A stretch of 64,000 nt of DNA, taken from Vibrio harveyi NBRC 15634 = ATCC 14126 = KCTC 12724. GTDB taxonomy: Bacteria > Pseudomonadota > Gammaproteobacteria > Enterobacterales > Vibrionaceae. The stretch lies in contig NZ_BCUF01000032.1 in the NCBI RefSeq assembly GCF_001591145.1, forward strand, positions 1 to 64,000. Direction: 5' to 3'. Below the pieces are notes generated by a model. The model saw only the letters and a list, made by a program, of their open reading frames with translations, ran no database searches and had not been told where the DNA came from. The position numbers were made by a program, and so were the translations under genes. Positions 31,699-41,405 of the stretch are shown in pieces (position 1 is the stretch's first letter; each line of letters opens with the position of its first letter).

Positions 31699-32370
31699 TT
31701 ATTTTGCTTCTGCAAGCTCAGCGCGCATTTTATCGATCACTTGCTTGTAATCTGGCTCACTGAAAATCGCAGAGCCCGCAACAAACATATCTGCGCCCGC
31801 TTCTGCGATTTCACGAATGTTGTCCACCTTCACACCACCATCGATTTCTAGGCGAATATCACGACCAGACTCATCAATCATCTTACGCACTGCGCGCAGT
31901 TTATCTAATGTGTGAGGAATGAATGATTGACCACCAAAACCTGGGTTAACTGACATCAGTAGGATCAAGTCAACTTTATCCATAATGAACTCAAGGTGAG
32001 CAAGTGGGGTTGCAGGGTTTAGAACCACGCCAGCTTTACAGCCGTGCTCTTTGATTAGTTGAAGCGTACGGTCTACGTGCTCAGATGCCTCAACGTGGAA
32101 AGTAATCATTGATGCACCTGCTTTCGCGAAATCAGGAATGATGCGATCGACTGGCTTCACCATTAGGTGTACATCAATTGGAGCTGTGATGCCGTAATCA
32201 CGTAGCGCTTTACACACTGGAGCACCAAAAGTCAGGTTTGGTACATAGTGGTTATCCATAACGTCGAAGTGCACCACATCCGCACCCGCTGCGAGAACTT
32301 TCTCTACGTCTTCACCGAGACGAGCAAAATCAGCCGATAAAATGGATGGAGCAATTAGAAAATCTTTCAT
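31699..32370 (-). CDS. rpe: Ribulose-phosphate 3-epimerase
   Basis: Pentose-phosphate and Calvin-type epimerase interconverting ribulose-5-P and xylulose-5-P. 223 residues from the ATG at 32370 (MKDFLIAPSILSADFARLGED), which has AGGTCAGG upstream; the longer frame to 32445 is rejected. TIM-barrel motifs visible: VHFDVMDNHYVPNLTFGAPV, then VHLMVKPVD, then MSVNPGFGGQSF and IDGGV. It lies 99 bp from dam on the same strand, in the conserved order rpe-dam-damX-aroB-aroK. Confidence 0.97.
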   Translation of the reverse strand: MKDFLIAPSILSADFARLGEDVEKVLAAGADVVHFDVMDNHYVPNLTFGAPVCKALRDYGITAPIDVHLMVKPVDRIIPDFAKAGASMITFHVEASEHVDRTLQLIKEHGCKAGVVLNPATPLAHLEFIMDKVDLILLMSVNPGFGGQSFIPHTLDKLRAVRKMIDESGRDIRLEIDGGVKVDNIREIAEAGADMFVAGSAIFSEPDYKQVIDKMRAELAEAK

Positions 32371-32469
32371 ACCTGACCTCAGTAGTGGCGAGCAAACAGC
32401 AAACAATTTGCGCGCAATTCTACCGAAGCCAGTGGGGAGATCCACTATTTCAATGCAATAGTGTGAGAA

Positions 32470-33309
32470 TTAAGAGTCAGATTTGTCCGCGTCAGGTGCA
32501 CGAAATAGCGCCAGCAACTCGTCAACTTTATTACGGCCACTGCCATTACGACTGATGGTTCGCTTCACTTTTACGACATTAAGCTCCGCACCATGATAAA
32601 GGCGACGCGTTAATGTCGTGTCATGGTTTGAGATCAGAACAGGGATACCACGTTCAGTTGCGGCTTTCTCTGCAATATCAGCCAATGCAGCTTGATCATC
32701 CAGCGTAAAGCCGTTGCCAGCATAAGAGGTAAAGTTCGCCGTGTTCGACAACGGTGCGTACGGTGGATCGCAATAAACCACACTGCCTTTACGCGCTCGA
32801 CTGAACGTTTCTGGGTAACCTTCACATACGAACGTCGCTTTCTTTGCTTTTTCAGCAAAGAATTCTAGCTCCGCTTCTGGAAAATAAGGCTTTTTGTAAG
32901 AACCAAACGGGACATTAAAGCCGCCTTTTTTGTTATAACGACATAAGCCATTAAAGCCAAAGCGGTTCATGTATAGGAACGCCAACGAGCGGTACATCAC
33001 GTCATCTGTTTTATTAAACTCGGCGCGAATATTCAAGTACGCTTCTTTGCGATTGTTCTCTGCAACAAACCAGCGCTTCGCTTCTGAGATGTACTCTTCA
33101 GGACGCTCTTTTAGTAAGTTATAGAGATTAATCAGGTCGGGGTTAATATCCGCCAGTAGATAGTGGTCATAGTCGGTATTTAGAAAAACCGAGCCAGCAC
33201 CAACAAAAGGTTCAACTAGCTTTCGAGCCGGTGGTAAATGACGTTGGATGTCTTCAACCAGACCGTATTTGCCTCCTGCCCACTTAAGAAAGGCTCGTTG
33301 CTTTTTCAT
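32470..33309 (-). CDS. dam: DNA adenine methylase Dam (GATC)
   Basis: 279 residues. N6-adenine methyltransferase of the alpha class: SAM motif FxGxG in LVEPFVGAGSVFLN (about residues 31-44), the catalytic DPPY in VVYCDPPYAPLS (about 178-189), and the N-terminal FLKWAGGKY. It is used in mismatch repair, replication timing and gene regulation; Dam is essential in V. cholerae. The start at 33309 is the natural one. Confidence 0.97.
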   Translation of the reverse strand: MKKQRAFLKWAGGKYGLVEDIQRHLPPARKLVEPFVGAGSVFLNTDYDHYLLADINPDLINLYNLLKERPEEYISEAKRWFVAENNRKEAYLNIRAEFNKTDDVMYRSLAFLYMNRFGFNGLCRYNKKGGFNVPFGSYKKPYFPEAELEFFAEKAKKATFVCEGYPETFSRARKGSVVYCDPPYAPLSNTANFTSYAGNGFTLDDQAALADIAEKAATERGIPVLISNHDTTLTRRLYHGAELNVVKVKRTISRNGSGRNKVDELLALFRAPDADKSDS

Positions 33310-33378
33310 CTACTGCTCTATCTATCGACCAAAAATTAAGGCTGCGGAATGTAACATATTTTTCAACGAAGCTCAGGA

Positions 33379-34881
33379 TTATTTCACGCGATCAATTTCT
33401 CGATGTACTTGACCCAGTGATTTTGCCCATGGACTCACCGATTTAAGTGCATCTGGCAAGCTTTCAACAGCGTCTCGCGCCAGCTGAATCGTAGGGTAAT
33501 CTTGGTAAGTGATAATGTACCACTCTGTTCCGCTACGAACGGTTGGATAAATTCTCACCTGACCATTTAAGTCGTACTTATCAAGGAACGCTTGTACATC
33601 CTCCATCGCCGTCATTGCCCCCAACTGTAAAGTGTAAGCACGAGGCGATAGTGCTTTCAGCTCTTCTCGAGCAAAAGAGAACTTCACTATCGGTTTTCCA
33701 GACGTCGCTTTCTCTGCTTCAGGCTGCTGACCGGTTTGAACCACATTGATCAATGAGGAATTTGATGCACTTTTCGCTTGAGGGATAGATTCTTCGACAA
33801 CCGTTTCAATGTTAGTGGTATCGGCTGCTTCAGGCTTACCTTCTAGAAGTGCGTCAACGACATCCGACTCAATCACAACGCGTTGCTGCTTATCTTCGCT
33901 GCCGACACTCGCTACTTCACTCGTTACCGCTGGAGGAAGAGCATCTGAATCATCCGTAGCGTCTGTCAGGTTAGTATCATCCGAAGGCTCTGAGCCATCA
34001 TCCATCGATGAATCTGCACGACTGATTTGAGCCTCTGGCTCGTTTAGAGTTGGAATGGCAGTTTGCTCAATGACTTCAGTGATTTGCTGCGCTTTATCAT
34101 CAGGGCTTGGTTGATTATACATCCACCAATATCCACCAGCCGCCAACAAAAGTAATACCAGCACAACGAGTGCAATGTTAAGGGGCGAACCGACAATTGA
34201 GCGGATAATGATCCTTTTTTCCACTTTCATCTCTCCTAAAGCCATGATGTCACCCGGTACCGGGTCAACTTTCTTGAATGCATCTCGAACGCGTTTTTCA
34301 GAGTCATCATCGACATATCGAATCACTAGCGACTCAAAAAAGCGACGAGCTTCAACTTCTGACAGCATATCAATATCGAGTTCAACTGGCTTGTACTCTT
34401 GTCCGTAGCTAATACGCGACAATACTGACTCTAAACGCCCAGTTTGCGTGAACAGTAAGACGTTGATTTTCCAATTTGGATTGGCTTGCGCAGCAAGCAC
34501 TAGCATCCATAGCTCTGAAACTAGGTTTTCACTCAACAAATGCGCATCATCGACCACGATGGCAATATCGCACGTGTCATCACCTAAGATTCTCTCCAAG
34601 CTATCGAGCAAAGTATCTTGCTGATTGAACAACGCATCCGAGACGATCTGACTCAAGATAAGCATGCGACGCTGCACATCATCTTGATTTGAATGACAAA
34701 GTAACAAACATTGATTTTTGTTACTGGCACCGAGCTCAAGGTATCGCTGTGCCAACCAAGATTTTCCGTACCCGGCTTGACCATTAACAGCGATCAGATT
34801 AGACGCAAAGTTAGTTAATAAGCCTAATCGGTCTAATAACTCGGTTTGTGAATCCAATTCAAGAACGTGAGCGAAACTCAT
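33379..34881 (-). CDS. damX: DamX: SPOR-domain division protein with AAA-like N-terminus
   Basis: 500 residues. The N-terminal P-loop ATPase-like domain has Walker A VNGQAGYGKSW (33-43) and Walker B IAIVVDDAHLL. A single transmembrane helix follows (about 235-252, NIALVVLVLLLLAAGG). After it comes a long acidic, probably disordered linker (about 260-415), then a C-terminal SPOR domain (about 420-495, LQLGAMTAMEDVQAFLDKY) that binds denuded septal glycan. The topology is bitopic in the inner membrane with a periplasmic SPOR. It lies between aroB and dam as in other gammaproteobacteria. Confidence 0.92.
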   Translation of the reverse strand: MSFAHVLELDSQTELLDRLGLLTNFASNLIAVNGQAGYGKSWLAQRYLELGASNKNQCLLLCHSNQDDVQRRMLILSQIVSDALFNQQDTLLDSLERILGDDTCDIAIVVDDAHLLSENLVSELWMLVLAAQANPNWKINVLLFTQTGRLESVLSRISYGQEYKPVELDIDMLSEVEARRFFESLVIRYVDDDSEKRVRDAFKKVDPVPGDIMALGEMKVEKRIIIRSIVGSPLNIALVVLVLLLLAAGGYWWMYNQPSPDDKAQQITEVIEQTAIPTLNEPEAQISRADSSMDDGSEPSDDTNLTDATDDSDALPPAVTSEVASVGSEDKQQRVVIESDVVDALLEGKPEAADTTNIETVVEESIPQAKSASNSSLINVVQTGQQPEAEKATSGKPIVKFSFAREELKALSPRAYTLQLGAMTAMEDVQAFLDKYDLNGQVRIYPTVRSGTEWYIITYQDYPTIQLARDAVESLPDALKSVSPWAKSLGQVHREIDRVK

Positions 34882-34934
34882 CTAAATAACCTTAATAAAC
34901 TACAAGAATGACGCCCCAAGGCGCCATTACAAGG

Positions 34935-36035
34935 TTAAATGTCTCGACCGAAGTCGATAGCTTGTTTGATTATGTCTTGCGGCGTATCAGCAATGACTTC
35001 GGCACTACCAATACCCGTAGGTAAAACTAAGCGTAATTGACCAGACAATACTTTTTTGTCGCGCATCATGTGCGTCATGAAGTCATCAAAAGTCATGCTA
35101 TCTGGCGTATGCACTGGCAGTTTTGCTCGGCGCATAATGGAAATGATGCGATCAAGCTGCTCTTGCGAAATTAATCCACGCAAATGAGATGTTTTCGCCG
35201 CCATAATCGTACCCGAAGATACCGCTTCACCGTGTAGCCAGTTACCATAGCCAAGTTCAGCTTCAATGGCATGGCCAAAGGTATGACCCAGGTTCAACAG
35301 CGCTCGAATGCCCGACTCTTTCTCATCTTGAGCAACCACTTCCGCTTTGATTTCACAACAACGTGCAATAGCGTAAGTTAGCGCCTCTTCGTCAAGTGCA
35401 TACAATCGTTCTAGATTCTCTTCTAGCCAATCGAAAAAAGCAGCATCGTAAATGATGCCGTATTTGATCACTTCTGCAATACCCGCTGCAAACTCGCGTT
35501 CTGGCAGTGTCGATAGGCAGTTAGTATCGATGATAACGGCTTTAGGTTGGTAGAAGGCACCAATCATGTTTTTGCCCAGCGGATGGTTAACTGCGGTTTT
35601 ACCACCTACTGATGAATCCACTTGAGACAATAATGTGGTTGGGATTTGAATGAAATCAACACCACGTTGGTAACACGCCGAAGCAAAACCCACCAAGTCG
35701 CCAATAACACCACCACCTAACGCAATAATCACCACATCACGAGCATAACTTCCCTCTAGCAGGAAGTTCATGACTTGATTAAATACGTCTAAGCTTTTGT
35801 ATTGTTCGCCATCTGGCAATTCAAGCAGGGATGCATCACAACCGAGCTGTTTTAGTTGGCTAAGAATTTTATCCGCATACAGAGGCGCGACCGTAACATT
35901 ACTGATCACAACCACTTTCTGGTTTGCGTTTTTGCTTGAAAGAATTTGAGAAAGGTACGCCGGGTCTTCAAATAACCCGGCGCCAATTGAGATTGGGTAG
36001 CTACGCTCTGCTAGATTGACCGTAATCCGTTCCAT
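34935..36035 (-). CDS. aroB: 3-dehydroquinate synthase
   Basis: Second enzyme of the shikimate pathway, NAD- and metal-dependent. 366 residues. Visible: DGEQYKSLDVFNQVM, NAD site ALGGGVIGDLVGFAS, TTLLSQVDSSVGGKTAVNH, and the metal ligands E in EVIKYGII, H in LNLGHTFGHAIE and H in LHGEAVSSG. GGAG sits eight bases before the ATG. It is 31 bp after aroK and expressed with it. Confidence 0.98.
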   Translation of the reverse strand: MERITVNLAERSYPISIGAGLFEDPAYLSQILSSKNANQKVVVISNVTVAPLYADKILSQLKQLGCDASLLELPDGEQYKSLDVFNQVMNFLLEGSYARDVVIIALGGGVIGDLVGFASACYQRGVDFIQIPTTLLSQVDSSVGGKTAVNHPLGKNMIGAFYQPKAVIIDTNCLSTLPEREFAAGIAEVIKYGIIYDAAFFDWLEENLERLYALDEEALTYAIARCCEIKAEVVAQDEKESGIRALLNLGHTFGHAIEAELGYGNWLHGEAVSSGTIMAAKTSHLRGLISQEQLDRIISIMRRAKLPVHTPDSMTFDDFMTHMMRDKKVLSGQLRLVLPTGIGSAEVIADTPQDIIKQAIDFGRDI

Positions 36036-36066
36036 CGGTGTGCTCCAATTTGAAAAAGATAAATGC

Positions 36067-36585
36067 TTATCTCTCTTCTAGCATTTTTACGATCTGGTTG
36101 GCTACCACTTTTGCACTCTGATCGTCAGTACGAACTGTGTAATCCGCTACTTCTTCGTATAGAGGGTTACGTTCGCCTGCCAAACTTTCCAACACTTCAC
36201 GAGGGTTTTCAGTTTGAAGTAGAGGACGCTTCTTGTCGCGGTTTGTACGCGCAAGTTGCTTTTCAATAGTTGTTTCTAGGTAAACAACAACACCACGTGC
36301 TGAAAGACGGTTACGGTTTTCTTTGCTCTTAACAGAACCACCGCCTGTTGCTAGCACGATGCCTTGCTCTTGAGTTAGGTCTTCAAGTACCGCTTCTTCG
36401 CGCTTACGGAAGCCTTCTTCGCCTTCTACATCAAAAACCCAAGCAATGTCTGCACCAGTGCGTTCTTCGATCACTGTATCAGAGTCTACGAACTCCATAT
36501 GCAGTTGCTGTGCTAGATGTCTACCAATTGTACTTTTGCCGGCACCCATTGGGCCAACAAGGAAAATATTACGTTTCTCAGCCAT
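36067..36585 (-). CDS. aroK: Shikimate kinase I
   Basis: 172 residues. Walker A GPMGAGKSTIGRHLA (11-25), shikimate-binding DSDTVIEERTGADIAW, GGGSV and lid region RDKKRPLL are all present. It phosphorylates shikimate at O3. It is the first gene of the aroK-aroB-damX-dam run. It is separated from pilQ by 189 bp that contain a nested inverted repeat, although the two are on the same strand. Confidence 0.97.
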   Translation of the reverse strand: MAEKRNIFLVGPMGAGKSTIGRHLAQQLHMEFVDSDTVIEERTGADIAWVFDVEGEEGFRKREEAVLEDLTQEQGIVLATGGGSVKSKENRNRLSARGVVVYLETTIEKQLARTNRDKKRPLLQTENPREVLESLAGERNPLYEEVADYTVRTDDQSAKVVANQIVKMLEER

Positions 36586-36664
36586 ATTTAGCGATAATTT
36601 ACAACGTTAATTCAATAAGATCGCCACAAGAAACACACAGCCAAACTGCTGTTCTACAAGGCTT

Positions 36665-36727
36665 GTGGCACCAATTCCTCACAGATAATTCGTGATAAGA
36701 CCCGAAATTATCCAAGCATGGTGCCAC
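36665..36727. repeat. Nested inverted repeat between aroK and pilQ
   Basis: Outer arms GTGGCACCA (36665-36673) and TGGTGCCAC (36719-36727) are perfect 9-mers. Inside them GATAATT (36684-36690) pairs with AATTATC (36706-36712). There is no T run, so it is not an ordinary terminator. Whether it is an mRNA structure, a protein site or a dispersed repeat cannot be told from one copy. Confidence 0.6.
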
Positions 36728-36774
36728 TAATGCAACTTTATTTTTGATCTAATCGATTTTTTACTCGCTGAGTC

Positions 36775-38529
36775 TTACTGAATCACCACTTTAGGCGTAA
36801 CAAAAATCAGCAACTCACTTTTACCGACATTTTCGTAACTTCGACGGAAAAGTGCCCCTAAGAGCGGTAAATCACCTAATAAAGGTACCTTATCGACGGA
36901 GTTTGTAATGCTGTGTTGGAAAATACCACCAAGCACAACCGTCTCACCATTATTCACCAATACTTGAGTGCCAATACGCTGAGTATCAATCGCAACTGCC
37001 TCACCGGTACCAGTTTTTACCACTTGACCCGGTCTATCTTGCGTAACACTCAAATCCAGCACCAAACGGTTATCAGGCGTGATCTGCGGTGTCACTTTTA
37101 AGCTCAGCACTGCTTTTTTGAACGTTACGGAGGTCGCACCGCTGGAAGAGGATTCTAGGTAAGGAATTTCAGTACCTTGTTCAATATAAGCTGGCTTCTT
37201 ATTGGTAGTAATTAAACGCGGACTAGAAATGATTTCTGCTTTTGATTCTTGTTGCAACGCAGACAACTCCAAATCCAACAAAGTATCAGACCCTAGTTTC
37301 GCAACTTGGAAAGCAATACTGGTTGCATTCGGGCTGGTTGCAGCAAGGTTAACGTTCAGGAAGTCATCAATACCAACACTGCCGCCACCGTCTTCACCAT
37401 CGCCGTCGCCACCGCCGCCATCGTAGAGACCAATAGTTGCAAGGTTGTTCTCGATCGATCCACCAACCGTATGACTACCATTAATCGATGTGAAGCCCCA
37501 GCGAACGCCAAGTTCATCCATGTTACCTTCATTGATAGTCACGATACGTGCTTCAATCTGAACTTGTTTTACTGGGATATCTAATGATTCAATGATTTCG
37601 CGAATTACTTGAATATTCTCCGGCAACTCACGGATCAATAATGAGTTAGTACGCTCATCAATCGTCATGCTGCCACGATCAGAAAGCATACTAATGTTAC
37701 CTTCACCGTTAATCATCTCTGCAATATCCGATGCTTTCGCAAAATTCACTTTGATAATTTCAGAAGAAAGTTCACCCATTTCTTGTTCAAGCTTTTGTTT
37801 TTCTAGTTGTTGCTTCTCGCGCAGATCGAGCTCATCCTTCGGAGCAACCAAAATAACGTTACCATCTACACGCTTATCCAAGCCTTTGACTTGAAGGATG
37901 ATATCCAGCACTTGTTGCCAAGGTACACCGTCCAAACGCAAGGTCAGGTTCCCTTCAACTGAGTCTGAAACCACAAGGTTAAACTGGTTGTAATCAGCAA
38001 TAAGCTGCAGCACATTTCGCACCGGAATATCTTGGAAGTTAATCGAAATCAACTTGCCTTCTTTTTCCAGAATACTTTTGTCTGGTGCTTTTTCGTTGGC
38101 TTTGAGCTTACCAACCTTCACCTCAAGGTAACGTCCTGTGAGGCGATAGTCATGGGTATAATCTTCATCAATGTAAGCGACCAAACGCGTCGTAGAGGTA
38201 TCGCGGAAAACCTCAACACTCTCTACCACTGTAGAGAAGTCTTTTACATCAAGTAGATAAAGCTGATCGTCTTTAACTGACGTATTGAGCAAGTCGATAC
38301 TTAAACCTTCTTGCACACGCTTGATATCAACAATAGCAGCTGGCGATGCAAGCTCTACGACGATAACCGCGTCTTTATCTTTATTAGTACGGAAGTCGAT
38401 GCTCTTAAGCGAGTTAGACTTTACTTCTTCCGCTGCGACTAAAGGGGCTAAAAGTAGAAACAACCATAAAGAGAAGAGCCCTGTTAGCTTCCTTGGTGTC
38501 AGTGTTAATCCTTGTCTCATTTTCATCAT
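36775..38529 (-). CDS. pilQ: Type IV pilus secretin PilQ
   Basis: Outer-membrane secretin through which the competence/chitin-regulated pilus emerges. 584 residues: signal peptide to about residue 33, AMIN domain (about 40-140), secretin N0/STN domain (about 165-215, ISINFQDIPVRNVLQLIADY), N1 domain (about 255-320), then the secretin gate and barrel with VPLLGDLPLLGALFR near the end. A Gly/Asp-rich insert, about residues 370-387 (GGGGDGDGEDGGG), lies in the secretin domain. It is last gene of pilMNOPQ. The first ATG at 38529 and one three codons later are both possible. Confidence 0.96.
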   Translation of the reverse strand: MMKMRQGLTLTPRKLTGLFSLWLFLLLAPLVAAEEVKSNSLKSIDFRTNKDKDAVIVVELASPAAIVDIKRVQEGLSIDLLNTSVKDDQLYLLDVKDFSTVVESVEVFRDTSTTRLVAYIDEDYTHDYRLTGRYLEVKVGKLKANEKAPDKSILEKEGKLISINFQDIPVRNVLQLIADYNQFNLVVSDSVEGNLTLRLDGVPWQQVLDIILQVKGLDKRVDGNVILVAPKDELDLREKQQLEKQKLEQEMGELSSEIIKVNFAKASDIAEMINGEGNISMLSDRGSMTIDERTNSLLIRELPENIQVIREIIESLDIPVKQVQIEARIVTINEGNMDELGVRWGFTSINGSHTVGGSIENNLATIGLYDGGGGDGDGEDGGGSVGIDDFLNVNLAATSPNATSIAFQVAKLGSDTLLDLELSALQQESKAEIISSPRLITTNKKPAYIEQGTEIPYLESSSSGATSVTFKKAVLSLKVTPQITPDNRLVLDLSVTQDRPGQVVKTGTGEAVAIDTQRIGTQVLVNNGETVVLGGIFQHSITNSVDKVPLLGDLPLLGALFRRSYENVGKSELLIFVTPKVVIQ

Positions 38530-38560
38530 TACTCAATATCAAAAATAAATGCAGCTATGC

Positions 38561-39076
38561 CTATCTCAAAGCCAACTTAACTTTGCGTTTTTGCCAACAG
38601 CCCAAACCGTCTGGCAAGGTTTCATTAATCAATAAATAGTTGTGGGATACATGGGTAACCTTGCCATTGTTGCGTCCGAGGTATTGACCTGGTTTTACTT
38701 TGTAAACAGTGCCATTCGGAGCCTGAACCAACCCAGAAACACTGCTGCCGATACCCATCACACCCTTCAAGCGCAGTTGCGCAAGAGGAAACCTTTCCAA
38801 TTTGCCAGTTCGCTTTCTTGAAGGAGGTTGCCAGCAGTCTTTTCTTGCAACAGGTTGAGTCGCAATCGTTGCCTCTTTTGGTAATTCGAAAGGTGCACGC
38901 AATATTTCGGGTTCGTAATTAACGACAACATACTCTTCAACAGGCTGCAGTTTGGTGACATCACGGCGAGCTTGGTTCTCCACGTCACGAATAAATTCCG
39001 TCAGTGATTCATCATTGGCTTGGCAGGCAGTCAAAACGCCAGCAATACACACCATCAGCAAAGATTTACTTCTCAT
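38561..39076 (-). CDS. pilP: Type IV pilus inner-membrane lipoprotein PilP
   Basis: 171 residues. A lipobox LTAC puts the acylated Cys at residue 18, followed by a disordered linker and the PilP beta-domain (about 90-170) with PNGTVYKVKPGQYLGRNNGKV. It links PilNO to the PilQ secretin across the periplasm. The start overlaps the pilO end by 11 bp. Confidence 0.95.
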   Translation of the reverse strand: MRSKSLLMVCIAGVLTACQANDESLTEFIRDVENQARRDVTKLQPVEEYVVVNYEPEILRAPFELPKEATIATQPVARKDCWQPPSRKRTGKLERFPLAQLRLKGVMGIGSSVSGLVQAPNGTVYKVKPGQYLGRNNGKVTHVSHNYLLINETLPDGLGCWQKRKVKLALR

Positions 39077-39659
39077 CTTTCTTCACCTCTGGTTTGAACT
39101 GGTAAGTGTTTGCTTTCACACGAAAGTGCAGAGTTTCACTCTCTTGGCTGACACGCTGCCAAGTCACGTCTTTAAAAGTGATGATGCGTGGCAACGTCGC
39201 AATCGCTTGGGAGAAACGGCCGATATCATGAAAATCCCCTGTCAACTCAATGTCGAGCGGTAAACGATAAAGGAAGTGTTCTGATTGCTTATCACCCCAG
39301 TCGATTCGGGTGAACGTCAACTTATTATCAATTCCGAGTTCATTCACCGAAGCCAACATGGTTGCCAGCTCTTTCTGTGCAGGCAGTTGTTGCAGTAGCA
39401 ATTCGTATCGAGTAGTAAGCTCATCAAGTTGCGATTGCAATTGAGGCAAAGCAGCGACTTTGTTCGCTTTGATCCGTAACGCAACTTTTAAGGTTTGTTC
39501 TTCTTGAATAAGGTTATTCAGCTGTTCTTGCTCTGGCTTTAAATAAAACCAATAACCAAGGCCTTGAATCAGCACAACTAACAACAAGATCACTACTATC
39601 TGAGGCACCAATGGCCACTCAGCGATCTCATCCATTTCTAGATCTTGCCAATTAACCAT
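39066..39659 (-). CDS. pilO: Type IV pilus assembly protein PilO
   Basis: 197 residues with one N-terminal transmembrane helix (about 20-42, VPQIVVILLLVVLIQGLGYW), a coiled coil (about 45-95) and a periplasmic ferredoxin-like fold with DFHDIGRFSQAIATLPRII. It forms the PilN-PilO alignment complex. It overlaps pilN by 8 bp and pilP by 11 bp, showing tight coupling. Confidence 0.95.
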   Translation of the reverse strand: MVNWQDLEMDEIAEWPLVPQIVVILLLVVLIQGLGYWFYLKPEQEQLNNLIQEEQTLKVALRIKANKVAALPQLQSQLDELTTRYELLLQQLPAQKELATMLASVNELGIDNKLTFTRIDWGDKQSEHFLYRLPLDIELTGDFHDIGRFSQAIATLPRIITFKDVTWQRVSQESETLHFRVKANTYQFKPEVKKDEK

Positions 39660-40227
39660 GTTGGTTACCTCCTTTCACCGAGGCGTCTTTGAACATGAAG
39701 GAAACTTTGAAAGTCTGAAACTCTTTTCCAAAACGCGCTTTACCATGAACGATAGAATGCATGTCGACATCTAGCAGCTTGGCTGAACGCTCCATGTTGT
39801 CGAGCATGGTGGCCAAGCGAGGTGTACTATCAGAGATACCCGAGATTTCAATTTCATAATCATTCATTTTGATCTTATCGACGTAGACTCCTTCAGGGAT
39901 CACCGACGGCATCAGGTTCATGAACTCCGTGGTCTTATTACGCCCATTTTGCAAACCTTCAACGATCTTTAACCTCTCCAAGATCTTGCTGTGCTCTTGT
40001 TCAGCAATCTTCATCGCTTCGATTCGTTTATCAAGCTGGGAGATATAGTGCGCCAAATAATCAAGGCGCTGCTGTTGTTGATCCTGCTGATATTGATAGA
40101 ACTTACCAATGCCCCATTGCACGCCCAACGCAACAATCACCCCCAAGACGATCAAACTGAGAAAGCGGCGGCGGTGTTCTTCACGTTGATTCTCACGCCA
40201 CGCAAGGAGGTTAATGTGATACAGCAT
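39652..40227 (-). CDS. pilN: Type IV pilus assembly protein PilN
   Basis: 191 residues. The N-terminal motif INLLAWRENQREEHRRRF is the short cytoplasmic peptide that binds PilM. It is followed by a transmembrane helix (about 22-42), a coiled coil (about 45-90) and a periplasmic domain with VPEGVYVDKIKMNDYEIEISG. It overlaps pilM by 17 bp. Confidence 0.95.
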   Translation of the reverse strand: MLYHINLLAWRENQREEHRRRFLSLIVLGVIVALGVQWGIGKFYQYQQDQQQQRLDYLAHYISQLDKRIEAMKIAEQEHSKILERLKIVEGLQNGRNKTTEFMNLMPSVIPEGVYVDKIKMNDYEIEISGISDSTPRLATMLDNMERSAKLLDVDMHSIVHGKARFGKEFQTFKVSFMFKDASVKGGNQHG

Positions 40228-41227
40228 GTTTGCCTCCTAGCCATTGAATACCTCTAACCGCTAAGCCCGCAGCCGCAGTAAAATGCTGCCAATCTGCTGC
40301 ACGGCGTTTGCGTTTCGATACTTTCATCTCGAATAGACCGAGCGGATTAAGCAACTCACACTCCAATGCCAACTGACTTGAAAGTTCTTCTGCTAACATT
40401 GGCGTAGCTGCACCTTCACCAGACAACCAAATGCCTTTGATGTCTTGACTTCCATTAATCGAGGTATAGAGCTGAATCTGGCGCTTTACACGATCAACGA
40501 TTTGTCGATTAAACTGCTCGGTAGCAACCTGCGTGTCTTCAGCAAGAGGGTCTTGCTGAAATAGATCATTTGAAGTGCGCGTGCCGTAAGGAAATTCCTT
40601 GTGGAACAATTCACTCTGCTCTGTAAACATGGTGAAAGAGCTGCTCAATGCACTGATATCCAACAAGCAATACTTGCTCTTTTCAGGGAAGCGCTCGACA
40701 GCCAGTTTCCATATATGCCCTAAACTTTGTGAATGCACGTCCACCAGCACGGTTTTCAAGCCTGACTTTTGCAGAGCATCGACACGAGTTTCAACGACAT
40801 CTTTGCGAGTCGCGAATACTTGATAACCGTCTGTTCCACGCATCTGCTCATCGGCATCAAGCTTTACAAAATCAAGACTGAGCTCTTCAACAGGAAATGG
40901 GGATTGATGCGAGAAAGCTTGCACCACGGCAAACTCTTTCTCACTCTCCTCCAAGTTCTGCTCAATTTGCAGCTTCTTGCTGATCACGGCATTGTCAGGA
41001 ACAGAAATTGCGACCCGTCGAGCCCAAAATGGCAGCTCTTTTCTTATCTCTTTAAGGGTCTTTACAATTTCTTGATGATTTATGGTGTTATTTTCAGCGA
41101 CAATACCTTCCTTAAGTATTATTTCTTTGTAACCCAATAAGGCGTAACTGTTGCCATTGGGTTTAAGTACCACGGCTTTGAGGCTGTTATGGCCAATATC
41201 TATGCCCGTAACTAATAGCTTATCCAT
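40211..41227 (-). CDS. pilM: Type IV pilus actin-like protein PilM
   Basis: 338 residues, actin/FtsA-like ATPase fold. Phosphate-1 motif is GIDIGHNSLKAVVL (8-21), phosphate-2 LLDISALSSSFTMF (about 192-205) and adenosine motif IWLSGEGAATPML (about 270-282). It is a cytoplasmic partner of PilN. It is the first gene of the pil operon, divergent from mrcA, sharing a 178-bp promoter region as in many gammaproteobacteria. Confidence 0.95.
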   Translation of the reverse strand: MDKLLVTGIDIGHNSLKAVVLKPNGNSYALLGYKEIILKEGIVAENNTINHQEIVKTLKEIRKELPFWARRVAISVPDNAVISKKLQIEQNLEESEKEFAVVQAFSHQSPFPVEELSLDFVKLDADEQMRGTDGYQVFATRKDVVETRVDALQKSGLKTVLVDVHSQSLGHIWKLAVERFPEKSKYCLLDISALSSSFTMFTEQSELFHKEFPYGTRTSNDLFQQDPLAEDTQVATEQFNRQIVDRVKRQIQLYTSINGSQDIKGIWLSGEGAATPMLAEELSSQLALECELLNPLGLFEMKVSKRKRRAADWQHFTAAAGLAVRGIQWLGGKHAVSH

Positions 41228-41405
41228 CTCTACTCTCGCTCCGAAATTCCTGCGTGCTTATGTAGTTAGCGCACAGAGAATTTTCTTCGTGCAAAGGTTG
41301 TTATTAGCACCCAAATAGGAGTTAATACCTCTTATGTGCTAAATTTTTGACCTAAGAGTACAAGGGTTTGCCGTTACACAGCCTCAACCAATCAGGGATT
41401 CTCCG

